Positions 8,946-18,429 of a stretch of 48,624 nt of DNA are shown in pieces. The translations under genes and the position numbers were made by a program. This stretch comes from Roseibacillus sp. (GTDB lineage Bacteria > Verrucomicrobiota > Verrucomicrobiia > Verrucomicrobiales > Akkermansiaceae). How positions within the stretch are numbered: the first letter of the stretch is position 1; each line of letters opens with the position of its first letter. The notes under the pieces were generated by a model. The model ran no database searches. It saw only the letters and a list, made by a program, of their open reading frames with translations, and was not told the DNA's origin. The stretch lies in NCBI GenBank assembly GCA_028821775.1, contig JAPKFB010000034.1, positions 1 through 48,624 of the forward strand. The letters run 5' to 3'.

Positions 8946-10226
8946 TTACCCTCCCGGGGTGATCACCAATTCGTGGCGGACCGCCTTCACGGCCTCCTTG
9001 GCGCTCTGATGAAGCTCGTCGTTCTCTGCGAAGAGTTTCTTGCGGAGCACCTCGTTGGCGGCCCGGGCTTGGTCGGTTTTAGGAGAAGAGCGGAATTTTG
9101 TGATCTGACCCTTGATCATGTGCGTTTCGAATTTCTGCTTCTTGGCGACGGCTTGCAGCACCTGATTGAATGGTTCGATCAGGGGGTTCTCCAGGAACTC
9201 CGCGGCCAGGTTGATCCCGGCGGCCAGTTGTGCACTGGAAAAGGACTTCGTGGCGGCGCCCCATTTCACCTTGGCTCCTCCGGGCAGCCCTTTCACCACG
9301 AGGGTGAAGCGGTTCAGGTCCTGATTGAATGAGGAATAGGGCAGGATGCTTCGAGTGCCGTTTGGGTTCTGGGCGTCGCCGGAGAAGCAGAAGGGATAGC
9401 GCGTGCTCTCCAAGGTGAGGGTTCCCGAAGCATTCCCAACAACCTTGTGTCCGCCTTCCGCCTTGGCGGCGCCCGACTTCCAATCGAGGGTCACCGTTCC
9501 GAGATTGCCGTCCAGTCCGAGTCCTTTGAGAAAGGCGTAGGCCATCACGAGGTGACCGTTGGCGGCCGGGTGCACCCCATCCCGCCCTCCGACATGGTAG
9601 GCCTCGCCCAGCGCGGCCTTGGACTTGACCATCGAGTCCATCATGGCCCCGAAGACATCGGCAAAGCGGAAGCCATTCTCGTCCGCCAGGCGGTGCGCGA
9701 TTTGGCGCAGCTGGTCGAGATTTTCATTGTAGACCTTGTCGCGGTCGGGATCGTTTTTGGCCCACGTCTGGCTGTCCACCACACCGGGAGATCCCACGAC
9801 AACGATGGCCCCGGATTCCTTCATGCGATCCAGGATTCGGCGCATACCCTTCTCGTAGGCTTCCCCGATTTTCTCGTCATACTTGCGATAGCGGCCGTCA
9901 TTCATGCCGTAGCAAGTAGTCACCACGTCGGGCTTCCACGGAACGAGATCGTTCTCCATGCGATTCGCAAATCCCGGTGCAGTCTCGCCGCCCCAGCCAA
10001 ACTGGAGAGACTGCACCTCAAGATGGGGCATGCAGGCCAGCAAGTAGGTCTCGATGAATTTGCTGTACTGCTTCTGCTCCGTGATGGAGTCGCCGACAAT
10101 TGCCAGGCGCGCACCCTTCTTCAGAATGGAGCCAGGGGAGGCGGACTTCTTGATTTCGTCCACAGCCCCGAAAAGGGAAGCAGCGGCGAAGGCAAGCAGG
10201 GTGAGGCAGGAGGAGGTGATCTTCAT
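8946..10226 (-). CDS. secreted SGNH/GDSL-family esterase
   Basis: A 426-residue protein with a signal peptide (about 1-21). The SGNH hydrolase blocks are all present: GDSIT with nucleophile Ser47, a glycine in FGWGGET (about 80), GMND with Asn109, and DGVHP with Asp216 and His219. After the catalytic domain (to about 240) comes a beta-rich extension to residue 426 of unknown role. Such enzymes in PVC bacteria usually deacetylate carbohydrates in the periplasm or outside the cell; the substrate here is inferred from the polysaccharide-degrading context. ATG at 10226 directly precedes the leader. Confidence 0.85.
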   Translation of the reverse strand: MKITSSCLTLLAFAAASLFGAVDEIKKSASPGSILKKGARLAIVGDSITEQKQYSKFIETYLLACMPHLEVQSLQFGWGGETAPGFANRMENDLVPWKPDVVTTCYGMNDGRYRKYDEKIGEAYEKGMRRILDRMKESGAIVVVGSPGVVDSQTWAKNDPDRDKVYNENLDQLRQIAHRLADENGFRFADVFGAMMDSMVKSKAALGEAYHVGGRDGVHPAANGHLVMAYAFLKGLGLDGNLGTVTLDWKSGAAKAEGGHKVVGNASGTLTLESTRYPFCFSGDAQNPNGTRSILPYSSFNQDLNRFTLVVKGLPGGAKVKWGAATKSFSSAQLAAGINLAAEFLENPLIEPFNQVLQAVAKKQKFETHMIKGQITKFRSSPKTDQARAANEVLRKKLFAENDELHQSAKEAVKAVRHELVITPGG

Positions 10227-10300
10227 GGTTTTTCTTCAGAGTGGTCGGGCGGTGGTGGAGAATGGCATCCGGGATGCTCTGCTCAAGAAAATTGGGCTCC

Positions 10301-10574
10301 TCAAATTCGTCCCAGCATCCGGTCGAGCGAATCGTTGGTCTGGTAATTGAGCGCTTCGGGGAAGCGCGGGTAAGGGTGGGCCGGCTTTCTTTGATTCAGA
10401 ATCCTGGGCTGCGGCCCGCTCGCTGGCCACGGCCAGGACCCTCGCTCCGGCCGCAAGAGCGCTCCCTAACAGCGAGCGGCGGGAGAGCAACGATTCGTCA
10501 CTGGAAGAACAGGAAGTGCAGGCGGCAGGAGGAACCGGCCAGAGGCCACGCGAGGAGGAGGCGGATTCGTTCAT
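10301..10574 (-). pseudogene. frameshifted Tat-leader gene remnant
   Basis: From ATG 10574 the frame encodes a twin-arginine leader (LSRRSLLGSALAAGARV then ASERAAAQ, about residues 30-57). Past the run AAAGAAAG the frame becomes unconvincing, but one base over, the sequence reads HPYPRFPEALNYQTNDSLDRM and closes with LGRI at TGA 10301-10303, which looks like a genuine protein end. A single-base indel near 10395-10405 would join the two parts into a short Tat-exported protein of about 90 residues. The product family is not recognised. The gene sits between the SGNH hydrolase and the BNR propeller, on the same strand as both. Confidence 0.45.
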
Positions 10575-10656
10575 CCCTCCACGCTAGGGAAGAGGAGTTC
10601 TCCCCCAGAAGAGTTTCTCTTTTGGACTTCCTCGCGACCGGAGGTGGCAGATTGCT

Positions 10657-13600
10657 CTACTTCTTGATCGAAGGAATAGGGCGACCCTTCGTCCAGGGAA
10701 GGCCCACTCGTTCAGCTAGTTGGAACAATTTGTTCATTCCCTCCCCGGTGAGCTCCCGTAGTTGGGCATGGATTTCACCAAACTGCCCGGCAGCAATCTC
10801 ATACTCTTTCCGGTGAGTCTTGGTCGGGCCGTAGGTGGACCCGCGCCCGCTGCCCGCACTGCTGAGGCGCCTGAGAATCGATGATTGGGCGGGTTCGGAA
10901 AATCGTTGGCGGACGGACTCTCCGACCAATCCTTCACGAAGCTCGCGCAGTTGCGCCTCCAGATTTGTGGTGCGCTCCAACATCCTCAGATCCGAAATGC
11001 GCGCACCCTTGAGCGCCTTATTCATCGCGGCTATTTGTTCGAGTGCTTCGCTGGAGCGGTTTGCGGCGCCCCGTGCGCTCCGGCTCAGGGCCTCGACCTG
11101 CTGGTAGAAGGCGGTGACGTCCTTTTCGTCCTGGCGCGGGAGAGAAGGCTTGCTCACCGAGGTGAGTGAAAAGCTTTGCGGCTTTCCGATCGTTTCCATC
11201 TTTCCGTTCCTGATCTGTTCCAGGACCACGGTGTATCGACCAGGGGAGGACAGGGGGCCGCTTCCGCCCGTGGAGGCGGTTGAGCCCTCGCGCATGTTCC
11301 AGACCACGCGATGAAAGCCTGATCCCGTCGGTCCTCCCAGTCGTCTCACGAGCTTGCCATCCTTGTCTCGCACGGTCAGAAACAGCTCGGTCTTCTCTTC
11401 GCGCTCTTCCGCGGCGAGTTCTTCAAAGGAAGGGGTTGGAACGTCGCCACCCTGCTTCTTGATCTTCTGCTCCTTCTCCTTCCGCAGGTCCCTCTTGGAC
11501 TTGAACGAATTCCGGCGATAGATGGTGAAGATCGCACCGTGGGGAGGATTCGAAGCGACGTAAAAGCTATCCCCCTGCGCCCCTTTTCCTCCTCCCAGTC
11601 CACGGTCCGGGACATAGTGCAGAACGCGGCGGGTGGGAAAGAGGATGAACTCGTTCTCGCTCAGCGCTTCATCGCTGACGGAACGCAGAAAGCTGTAGTC
11701 GTCGAAGATATAGAAACCGCGCCCGAAGGTGGCGCCCACCAGGTCATTCTCGCGCCGCTGAATCTCGAGGTCGCGAAAAGGAATGTTGGGAACGCCGCCG
11801 CTCAGCTTGATCCACTTTCCGCCGCCGTCGGTGGTGAAGAAGAGGCCGAACTCGGTGCCGGTAAAGAGCAGATCCTTCCTCTTGTGATCCTGCACGATCC
11901 GCCAGACGAGATGCCGGTCCGGGAGAGTGCTGCCAATCTCCTTCCAAGTCCGTCCGCGATCGGTGCTTCGAATCAGATAGGGCTTGAAGTCGCCTTCCTT
12001 GTGATTGTCGAGCGCGGCGTAGACGGTATCCGGATCGAAGCGGTCGGCCTTGATGTCGTTTACGAAGGCAAACTCCGGGATGCCGAAGATGCGCTCAACC
12101 CTCCGCCAGTTCTGGCCGCCGTCTTCCGTGACCTGGATCAGCCCGTCATCGGTGCCGGCATAGATCAATCCCTCCACGAGCGGCGACTCCGAGAGGGAGG
12201 TCACGTTTCCGTATTGCGACATGGCGAGGAAATCGTAGGTCGCATCCACACTCCAGACGCGATCCATCACTTTCAGCGTGAGGCGGTTCTGATTGCGCGA
12301 AAGATCGGGGCTGATCGCGGTCCAGGAGTCGCCGCGATCATCGCTGCGATGAACCATCTTGGAACCGTGGAAGACCGTGGTGTTCGAGTGGGGGCTGATG
12401 TGGATCGGGGAATCCCAGTTGGGTCGCAGATCCGGGGCGCCTTGTTCCGGGCGGGGCCTGATGTCGACGGATTCGCCCGTGCGCCGATCGAAGCGTCGCA
12501 GGTGTCCCTGCTGCGATTCGCAGTAGATGATGTTCGGATTTTTCGGGTCGATGGCGCAATCGTGACCGTCACCGCCAATGATGGCCTTCCAGTCGTGGTT
12601 GAGGATGCCGGAGCTGCTTCGCGTCCGGCTCGGCCCGTACTGGGTGTTGTTGTCCTGGGTCCCGCCCACGATGTTGTAAAAGGGGTAGTCGTTGTCGACG
12701 TCGACCTTGTAGAATTGGGTGAGCGGAAGATTGGAGAAGAAGTCGTAGGTCTTGCCGCGGTCGAAGGAGCGATAAAGTCCGCCGTCGCACCCGACGAGAA
12801 GGAAGTCCGGATCAGAGGGATGAAAGGCCACCGCGTGGTTGTCGACGTGCTTTGATTGGCTCTCGGCCGAGTTCCAGGTCTTCCCGCCATCTTCCGAGCG
12901 CCCCAGGTAGACATTGGCCTGGTAGATGACATCGAAGCGGTGGGGATCGGCATAGAGTTCCTGATAGTAGTGAGGCCCTGTTCCTCCACCCACGTAGTCA
13001 CTCCTTTTTTCCCAACTTTCACCCCCGTTCGCCGATCTCCAAAGTCCACCTTTGCGCCCGGGAAGTTCGATCGTGGCATAGATCACCCGTGAATCCTGTG
13101 GCGAGATGGCCAGTCCGATCTTACCCTTGTCTCCACCCGGCAGGCCGCCCTGCAATTCTCGCCAGGTTTTTCCTCCGTCAGTGGACTTGTGAATTCCAGT
13201 CTCCGGTCCGCCATTGATCAACGCCCACACGGTACGATGATGTTGGTGAGTGGCGGCATAGAGCACCGAGGGGTTTTTGGGATCGAGCACGACATCGGTG
13301 ACGCCGGTGTAGGCTCCCTTGCCCAGAATCTGCCGCCAGGATTCTCCGCCATCGCTCGATTGATAGAGCCCGCGTTCGCCTCCGGGCGACCAGAGGGGCC
13401 CCTGCACCGCGACGTAGATGAGATTGGAGCGGTGGGGATGCACCAGAATCTTGGAGATGTGTTCACTCTCCTTCAGCCCCATGTTCTTGAACGAATTGCC
13501 GCCATCAGAACTTCGGTAGATGCCATCTCCGTATCCCACGTGGCGCCCGCCCACATTCTCGCCGGTCCCCACCCAGACGATGTTCCGATTGGACCCGTCG

Positions 13601-13938
13601 ATGGTCACACATCCGATCGAATAGGATCCGTAGTTCTCGAAGATCGCCTTCCAAGTGGTCCCCGCATTTTTGGTTTTCCATACCCCGCCGGACCCGGCTG
13701 CGACATACCAGGTGTTTCCGTTTTCCGGATCGATGGCGAGGTCAGCAATCCGACCTGACATCATGGCTGGGCCGACGCTTCGGAGCTTGATGGCGGCGAG
13801 GGTTCCCGCATTCAGTTTGGAGCGGTCGCCACTCGATTCCTTGCTCTCTTCCTGCGCGCAGAGAGAAGGAGAGCCTCCTGCCAGAATCAGGAAGGCGAAG
13901 GAGAGGACACGAAGGCACGAAAGTTCATTGTGGAGCAT
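10657..13938 (-). CDS. large secreted BNR/sortilin-like (VPS10-type) propeller protein
   Basis: A 1093-residue exported protein with a signal peptide (about 1-28). Residues about 50-720 carry at least ten Asp-box motifs (S/T-x-D-x-G-x-T/S-W), for example SSDGGNSF, SSDGGESW, STDGGKTW, SEDGGKTW, SDDRGDSW, TEDGGQNW and STDRGRTW. They define a large or double beta-propeller like sortilin/VPS10 and the 'glycosyl hydrolase BNR' proteins common in Bacteroidetes and PVC genomes. A charged linker (KEKEQKIKKQGG) follows, then a FlgD/immunoglobulin-like domain (GFHRVVWNMREGS) and a helical C-terminus. No sialidase arginine triad is evident, so binding rather than hydrolysis is likely. Confidence 0.85.
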   Translation of the reverse strand: MLHNELSCLRVLSFAFLILAGGSPSLCAQEESKESSGDRSKLNAGTLAAIKLRSVGPAMMSGRIADLAIDPENGNTWYVAAGSGGVWKTKNAGTTWKAIFENYGSYSIGCVTIDGSNRNIVWVGTGENVGGRHVGYGDGIYRSSDGGNSFKNMGLKESEHISKILVHPHRSNLIYVAVQGPLWSPGGERGLYQSSDGGESWRQILGKGAYTGVTDVVLDPKNPSVLYAATHQHHRTVWALINGGPETGIHKSTDGGKTWRELQGGLPGGDKGKIGLAISPQDSRVIYATIELPGRKGGLWRSANGGESWEKRSDYVGGGTGPHYYQELYADPHRFDVIYQANVYLGRSEDGGKTWNSAESQSKHVDNHAVAFHPSDPDFLLVGCDGGLYRSFDRGKTYDFFSNLPLTQFYKVDVDNDYPFYNIVGGTQDNNTQYGPSRTRSSSGILNHDWKAIIGGDGHDCAIDPKNPNIIYCESQQGHLRRFDRRTGESVDIRPRPEQGAPDLRPNWDSPIHISPHSNTTVFHGSKMVHRSDDRGDSWTAISPDLSRNQNRLTLKVMDRVWSVDATYDFLAMSQYGNVTSLSESPLVEGLIYAGTDDGLIQVTEDGGQNWRRVERIFGIPEFAFVNDIKADRFDPDTVYAALDNHKEGDFKPYLIRSTDRGRTWKEIGSTLPDRHLVWRIVQDHKRKDLLFTGTEFGLFFTTDGGGKWIKLSGGVPNIPFRDLEIQRRENDLVGATFGRGFYIFDDYSFLRSVSDEALSENEFILFPTRRVLHYVPDRGLGGGKGAQGDSFYVASNPPHGAIFTIYRRNSFKSKRDLRKEKEQKIKKQGGDVPTPSFEELAAEEREEKTELFLTVRDKDGKLVRRLGGPTGSGFHRVVWNMREGSTASTGGSGPLSSPGRYTVVLEQIRNGKMETIGKPQSFSLTSVSKPSLPRQDEKDVTAFYQQVEALSRSARGAANRSSEALEQIAAMNKALKGARISDLRMLERTTNLEAQLRELREGLVGESVRQRFSEPAQSSILRRLSSAGSGRGSTYGPTKTHRKEYEIAAGQFGEIHAQLRELTGEGMNKLFQLAERVGLPWTKGRPIPSIKK

Positions 13939-14109
13939 GGTCGGGTATCAGCAGAGGTAAGGGTGAACAGATTATATATCATGGAAGGCAGAAATATTTG
14001 GCGTAAAATAATACCTATAATATCAAGAATTCCGTAATGATATGCGGTCCAAATTCTTCAGGAGTCATCCCTGGAAGGCCAAGATCTCAGATCGGAATCC
14101 GCCCGGAAT
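13939..14109 (-). promoter_or_regulatory. AT-rich upstream region with a possible -10 for the BNR gene
   Basis: A sharply AT-rich patch (about 13970-14045) in an otherwise GC-rich sequence lies just upstream of the BNR gene start. On the minus strand it contains TATAAT (13976 down to 13971), 33 bp before the ATG. No convincing -35 hexamer is found 16-18 bp further upstream, so the promoter call is tentative. Confidence 0.35.
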
Positions 14110-14631
14110 TTACTGAGCGGAGGCCTTCTTTTTCTGCTTCCGTCGTACCAGATAAGGCAGGAGGAAGAGGTAGATTCCGGTCACCCACAGCGACAAAAGG
14201 ATCAGGGCCGAGGGAAGGAATAGCCAGAGCTTCGCATTCTCATGGAAGAAGCTGCCGTCGTGAAGGCTCTCGATGAAATCGGAGCGCCGGAAGGCAACCT
14301 GAAGGACTTCGCCGGTCCTGGCATCGATCTGAATTTCCTGCCTATTGGTGCTGCGCACTTTCAACATTCCCTTCGAGGGGCGGACATCGAGGCGATCGAT
14401 GTCGTCCCAACTTTCGATCCCTGCTTCCGGGACGCTCTGGGCCACTTCCAGGATGCGATCGAAGGAGAGGCTCAGCTCCTGCGAGCTTCCCTTCTGGGTT
14501 GGAGGTTGAATCCAAGCGAGGTCTTTCTTCAAGAGCAGGAGGAGGCCGGTCAGGATCACCAAGAGGACAGGGAGTGCGACGGCCAGGGCGCCCCAGCGGT
14601 GGAGGACACGATTGAGCTTGGCGAAGTTCAT
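14110..14631 (-). CDS. PepSY-associated transmembrane protein
   Basis: A 173-residue inner-membrane protein: N-terminal NRVLHRWGALAVALPVLLVILTG with the conserved H-R-W start of PepSY-TM proteins, a periplasmic middle with the PepSY-like strand EIQIDARTGEVLQVAFRR, the SLHDGSF motif, a second membrane helix (about 143-163) and a basic tail (RRKQKKK). ATG 14631 is chosen because it places the first membrane helix near the N-terminus. Relatives accompany iron or flavin reductases or peptidases; no such partner is adjacent here. Confidence 0.8.
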   Translation of the reverse strand: MNFAKLNRVLHRWGALAVALPVLLVILTGLLLLLKKDLAWIQPPTQKGSSQELSLSFDRILEVAQSVPEAGIESWDDIDRLDVRPSKGMLKVRSTNRQEIQIDARTGEVLQVAFRRSDFIESLHDGSFFHENAKLWLFLPSALILLSLWVTGIYLFLLPYLVRRKQKKKASAQ

Positions 14632-14753
14632 CGCGTGATGTGTTAACCCGAGATCCAAGTGGAAGGCAATTCCGATGGGGCCTGCTTGAAAAAAAGCGCT
14701 CTTCCCGAGTCCCTGTCCGAGTGAGCGAAGGGAGAATGTCCACAGGGACCGGT

Positions 14754-15149
14754 TCAGGTTGCCCGGACACGAAGATATGATGCCCCGTCGATTGGCAAAG
14801 TCAGCGACGCGGCTGAGGAGGACACGAAGACATCGAGAAGCTCACCCGGGCGACCGGGGGCGGGATCGTTCTGGACCGTGACCGCGACGATCGATCCCGG
14901 CTGTCCAGTCCAGACCGCGAAGTTGTTGGCACCGTTGTTGTTGACGAAGCCGCGGAAGGCAAGTTGGCCGTTCGCTTAGATGCGCGGATCGACTCCGAAG
15001 ATCCCGTAGGTCGCAGTGGGTCCGGTCGAGGGTGCCGCCTCGCCTTGCAGAGCGACCACCTCGTAACGACGGGTCACCTGGCTGAACAAGGTGCCGCTCA
15101 GAAGCATGGCAGCCGCCGGGAGGGCGGCGAACTGTGAGAATTGATTCAT
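14754..15149 (-). pseudogene. secreted repeat protein (DUF7453-like) broken by an in-frame stop
   Basis: From ATG 15149 the frame encodes a leader (FAALPAAAMLLSGTLFSQ) and then YEVVALQGEAAPSTGP and TYGIFGVDPRI, where TAA (14978-14976) interrupts at codon 58. The same frame continues with ANGQLAFRGFVNNNGANNF and AVWTGQPGSIVAV, the 'I-N-xx-GQ-xAFR' signature of secreted propeller-like repeat proteins (DUF7453 type), and ends with a typical terminal strand ASYLRVRAT at TGA 14756-14754. The stop falls exactly where the Asn of the family motif is expected. At 131 residues it is far shorter than relatives, so an internal deletion as well as the nonsense change is likely. Confidence 0.6.
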
Positions 15150-15164
15150 GGCCGGGGGAGGTCC

Positions 15165-15830
15165 CTACTTTAGGCGCTTGATGCGGATATTACGCATCTG
15201 CACTGGATCGCTGTGTCCGGCAAAGCCGATAAAGCCGCCTCTTCGGTTCACCCCTTTCGGAACGCGCTTCACCTTGCTCAGGTCGATCGTGCTCAGATCC
15301 TGATCGACGATTACGGTGCCATTGAGAGTGACTTTGATGTGGCTTCCCCGGAACAGAATCTCCTGGCTGTTCCACTCGCCGACGGGCTTGAGACCTTCGC
15401 GCTTCGCGGAGACCAGGCCGTAGACCGAACCATGATACTGATAGGGCTGAAGCTTGGCATACTTGGGATGGGTGTTGTCGAGAGTTTGAATCTCAAAGGC
15501 CTCCCATGCAGGATTTCCCTTCCCGGATGACCGCACCGCCACCCCATTGTTGCCGCCAGGAGGGAGCTTGAACTCGAAACGAAAGATGAAATCGTTGTAT
15601 TCTTCCTTGGCGTAGAGGGTGCCGCCCTTGCCCTCTTTGCAAACGATTGAACCGTCGACGACCTCGTAGTTTTCGACCGCACCATGCCAGCCCTCAAGGT
15701 TCTTGCCGTTGAACAAGGTGGTGAATCCGGTTTCCTTGTTCGGTGCTTTCTCGGCCTCGGCAGCAAGAGTCGAAACGAAGAGAGCGGTTGTGGTCGCGGC
15801 GGCAAGACTGAGTGAGAGGAGGTGGCGCAT
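15165..15830 (-). CDS. secreted DUF1080 (3-keto-disaccharide hydrolase-like) protein
   Basis: A 221-residue protein with a signal peptide (about 1-23) followed by one DUF1080 concanavalin-like domain: GFTTLFNGKNLEGWHG, EVVDGSIVCKEGKGG, LYAKEEYNDFIFRFEFKLPPGGNNGV and the closing GGFIGFAGHSDPVQMRNIRIK. Length matches single-domain relatives. The family binds or cleaves 3-keto-glycosides outside the cytoplasm; specificity here is unknown. The start at 15830 is chosen because it opens the leader; the open frame upstream has none. Confidence 0.9.
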   Translation of the reverse strand: MRHLLSLSLAAATTTALFVSTLAAEAEKAPNKETGFTTLFNGKNLEGWHGAVENYEVVDGSIVCKEGKGGTLYAKEEYNDFIFRFEFKLPPGGNNGVAVRSSGKGNPAWEAFEIQTLDNTHPKYAKLQPYQYHGSVYGLVSAKREGLKPVGEWNSQEILFRGSHIKVTLNGTVIVDQDLSTIDLSKVKRVPKGVNRRGGFIGFAGHSDPVQMRNIRIKRLK

Positions 15831-15949
15831 GGCGGTGGAAGGTGATCTCGGAAGGAAAGGATGCACGATCCCGCTCCGGGGCCAAGAGGAGAATGGAGGG
15901 TGAGCCTTCTGCTTGAGCCGCAACCTGAATTCGCTAGAGTGCCACCTCG

Positions 15950-17131
15950 ATGCACGCTCGAATTCTCTCTTCATGCCTATCTGCTCTGGTCCTCGCTGGA
16001 ATCCTCGGATTCGATTCCGCGATCGCGAAATTGCCTGCGGAGCTGAAGCAGCAGATTGCGGCCATCCAAGCAGTCGGTCCGGAGGGGGCCGGGAATCCCG
16101 CTGCCGCGATCGCCTTCAAGGAGCTCTCCGCATCCCGGACCGATGCCATCCTGCCCCTGCTGCGGGCGATTGAATCCAGCGGTCCGCTCGCTCGGAACTG
16201 GCTTCGCTCGGCCGTGGAGGTGATTGTCGAACGCGAACTCAGATCACAGAAAACCCTGCCGGTGGATGGCCTGAGAGTATTCCTCCTCGACACCAGGCAG
16301 GCGCCGGAGGCAAGGCGGCTGGCCTACGACCTGTTGGCGAAAATCGATCCTGCATCGGCCAAGAAACTGATTCCGGGATTTCTCAATGATCCCAGCACGG
16401 AGTTGCGCCGCGATGCCGTTGCGCAGTTGGTCACCAAAGGCAAGTCCTTGACGGAGGACGACAAGGCAGCCGCGATCGCCACTTACCGCAAGGCCCTCGA
16501 CGCAGCGCGGGACGTGGATCAGGTCAAGGTGATTGCGACAGAGTTGTCTGAAACTCTCGGCCAGGAAGTGGACTTGCCCCGCCACTTTGGCTTCCTCGTT
16601 CACTGGCAGGTGATCGGTCCCTTCGATAACTCCGGCCGCGACGGGTTCGCAGCGGTCTTCCCGCCGGAGAAGAAGGTCGATCTTGATGCGGCTCATGCGG
16701 GGAAGGGGGAGGAACAGGTGAAGTGGCAGCCATTGGTCTCCACCAACGAGTACGGCAAAATTGATCTGAACAAGCCGCTCGGAAAACTGAAGGAGGTCAC
16801 GGGATACGCCTACAGCGAGTTTGTGGCCGAGCAGGCGGGACCTGCGGAACTGCGGTTGGGGTGCAAAAACGCATGGAAGATCTGGCTCAATGGTGAATTG
16901 ATGTTCGGTCGCGACGAATACCATCGTGGCCAGCGCATCGACCAATACAAGATGTCGGTGCATTTGAAGGAAGGGAAGAACGTCATCCTCGTGAAACTGT
17001 GCCAGAACGAGATGAAGGAGAAGTGGACCGTGGAGTGGGAATTCCAACTCCGGGTCTGCGACGCTACCGGCACCGCCATTCTTTCCACCGGCCGCCCGGC
17101 GACACCCAAGGCCGAAGCGGCCACGAAGTGA
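15950..17131 (+). CDS. exported HEAT-repeat protein with C-terminal carbohydrate-binding-like domain
   Basis: A 393-residue protein with a signal peptide (about 1-26), HEAT-like helices to about residue 195, and a beta-sandwich domain opening with HFGFLVHWQVIGPFDNSG, followed by the acidic segment PPEKKVDLDAAHAGKGEEQVKW in shortened form and LRLGCKNAWKIWLNGELMF. The 'W-x-v-iGPFdn' opening and 'iWLNG' strand are common in PVC proteins that pair a jelly-roll domain with scaffold repeats. No catalytic motif is visible. It is 41 bp upstream of the PQQ-like propeller gene on the same strand, so co-transcription is likely. Confidence 0.7.
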   Translation: MHARILSSCLSALVLAGILGFDSAIAKLPAELKQQIAAIQAVGPEGAGNPAAAIAFKELSASRTDAILPLLRAIESSGPLARNWLRSAVEVIVERELRSQKTLPVDGLRVFLLDTRQAPEARRLAYDLLAKIDPASAKKLIPGFLNDPSTELRRDAVAQLVTKGKSLTEDDKAAAIATYRKALDAARDVDQVKVIATELSETLGQEVDLPRHFGFLVHWQVIGPFDNSGRDGFAAVFPPEKKVDLDAAHAGKGEEQVKWQPLVSTNEYGKIDLNKPLGKLKEVTGYAYSEFVAEQAGPAELRLGCKNAWKIWLNGELMFGRDEYHRGQRIDQYKMSVHLKEGKNVILVKLCQNEMKEKWTVEWEFQLRVCDATGTAILSTGRPATPKAEAATK

Positions 17132-17172
17132 ATTGCCGACTCTCGACAAAGCAATCCGAATCTGAATCAACG

Positions 17173-18387
17173 ATGCGTTATCCTCTCCCTACTCTCTTCG
17201 CCGTGCTCACTTTCCTTGCTCCCAGTTGGGCGTGGGCGGACTGGCCTCAATTCCGTGGTCCAAACGGGAATGGCTCGATCGCAGGCAATGACAAGTTGCC
17301 TGCCGAACTGAGCAAGAAAACGATCGCCTGGAAAGCTCCCCTGCCTGGTCGCGGGTTGGGCAGTCCGATCATCGTGGGCGACCGGGTAGTGGTCACCGCT
17401 GCCAGCGGCCCGGAACAGAATCTCCTCCAAGTCCTCTGCTTCTCCAAGTCCGACGGGAAGGAGTTGTGGCGGCGCAGTTTCTGGGCCACCGGCCGGACGA
17501 TGTGCCACGCCAAAACCTGCGTGGCCGCTCCTACTCCGACCAGCGACGGCAAACGAATCTTTGCCCTGTGGTCTTCCAACGACCTGATCTGTCTCGACCT
17601 CGAAGGCAATCTTATCTGGATGCGTGGATTGACCCTCGATTATCCCAACGCCTCCAACAGTTTGGGGATGGCGTCCTCTCCCATCGTGGTGGGTGACACC
17701 TTGGTGGCGCAGATCGAGAACGATTCCGAGTCCTTCGCGGCCGGCTTCGATTTGGTGACCGGTGCCAACAAGTGGAAGATCGATCGCCCGAAAACCGCCA
17801 ACTGGACCACACCGGTGGTTCTCAAGTCCGGGGGAGAACTGATCGTCGCCCTGCAGTCCAGCAAAGGAGTGCTGGGCGTCCAGCCCGCAACGGGTTCCGA
17901 GATTTGGAATTACAGCAAGGGCGCCGCCACAATTCCTTCGGGAGCGGTCGCTGGGGACACCCTCTATTTTCCATCGAAGGGACTCACTGCCATGAGGCCC
18001 GGATCCGGTGGAGGAGAGACGAAGCCCCTGTGGAATGAGCGCGCGCAGAATCCCGCCACTGCCAGTCCCCTCATCATCGACGACAAGGTTTACATCATCA
18101 ATGGCACGGGTGTTCTCAGTGCGGCCAATCGCGAGACCGGCGAGCGTCTCTGGCGCATCCGCTTGAAGGGCCCGTTCTCCGGTTCTCCGGTCGCCTCCGG
18201 GAACGGGCATCTTTACATCTTCAACGAAAAGGGAATCGGACAGGTGGTCGATCTCTCCGGTGAGGAAGGCAAAGTCGTCAGCGAGATCGAGCTCGGTGAG
18301 ACCATCATCGGCACCGCCAGCATCTCGGGCAACGCCCTCTACATTCGCAGCGACGAGACGCTCTGGAAGTTCGGCTTGCCCCGGTGA
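17173..18387 (+). CDS. secreted PQQ-like beta-propeller protein
   Basis: A 404-residue protein with a signal peptide ending near WAWA and directly followed by DWPQFRGPNGNGS, the hallmark start of PVC PQQ-like propellers. Blade motifs such as GLGSPIIVGDRVVV, CFSKSDGKELW, CLDLEGNLIW, FDLVTGANKWKI, VQPATGSEIWNY and ANRETGERLWRI show about seven tryptophan-docking repeats. No heme motif or obvious PQQ-binding Glu/Asn/Asp set is visible, so it may be a scaffold rather than a true quinoprotein dehydrogenase. The start at 17173 opens the leader. It follows the HEAT/jelly-roll gene closely. Confidence 0.9.
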   Translation: MRYPLPTLFAVLTFLAPSWAWADWPQFRGPNGNGSIAGNDKLPAELSKKTIAWKAPLPGRGLGSPIIVGDRVVVTAASGPEQNLLQVLCFSKSDGKELWRRSFWATGRTMCHAKTCVAAPTPTSDGKRIFALWSSNDLICLDLEGNLIWMRGLTLDYPNASNSLGMASSPIVVGDTLVAQIENDSESFAAGFDLVTGANKWKIDRPKTANWTTPVVLKSGGELIVALQSSKGVLGVQPATGSEIWNYSKGAATIPSGAVAGDTLYFPSKGLTAMRPGSGGGETKPLWNERAQNPATASPLIIDDKVYIINGTGVLSAANRETGERLWRIRLKGPFSGSPVASGNGHLYIFNEKGIGQVVDLSGEEGKVVSEIELGETIIGTASISGNALYIRSDETLWKFGLPR

Positions 18388-18429
18388 AGCAATGCGCCGA
18401 CGGGCGGAAAGCGCTCTGAGCAAGGAGAA

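Noticed and set aside
11539..12855. 438-codon open frame antisense to the BNR propeller gene
   Set aside because: Same antisense artefact; composition is low-complexity Val/Gly/Asp with no family motif.
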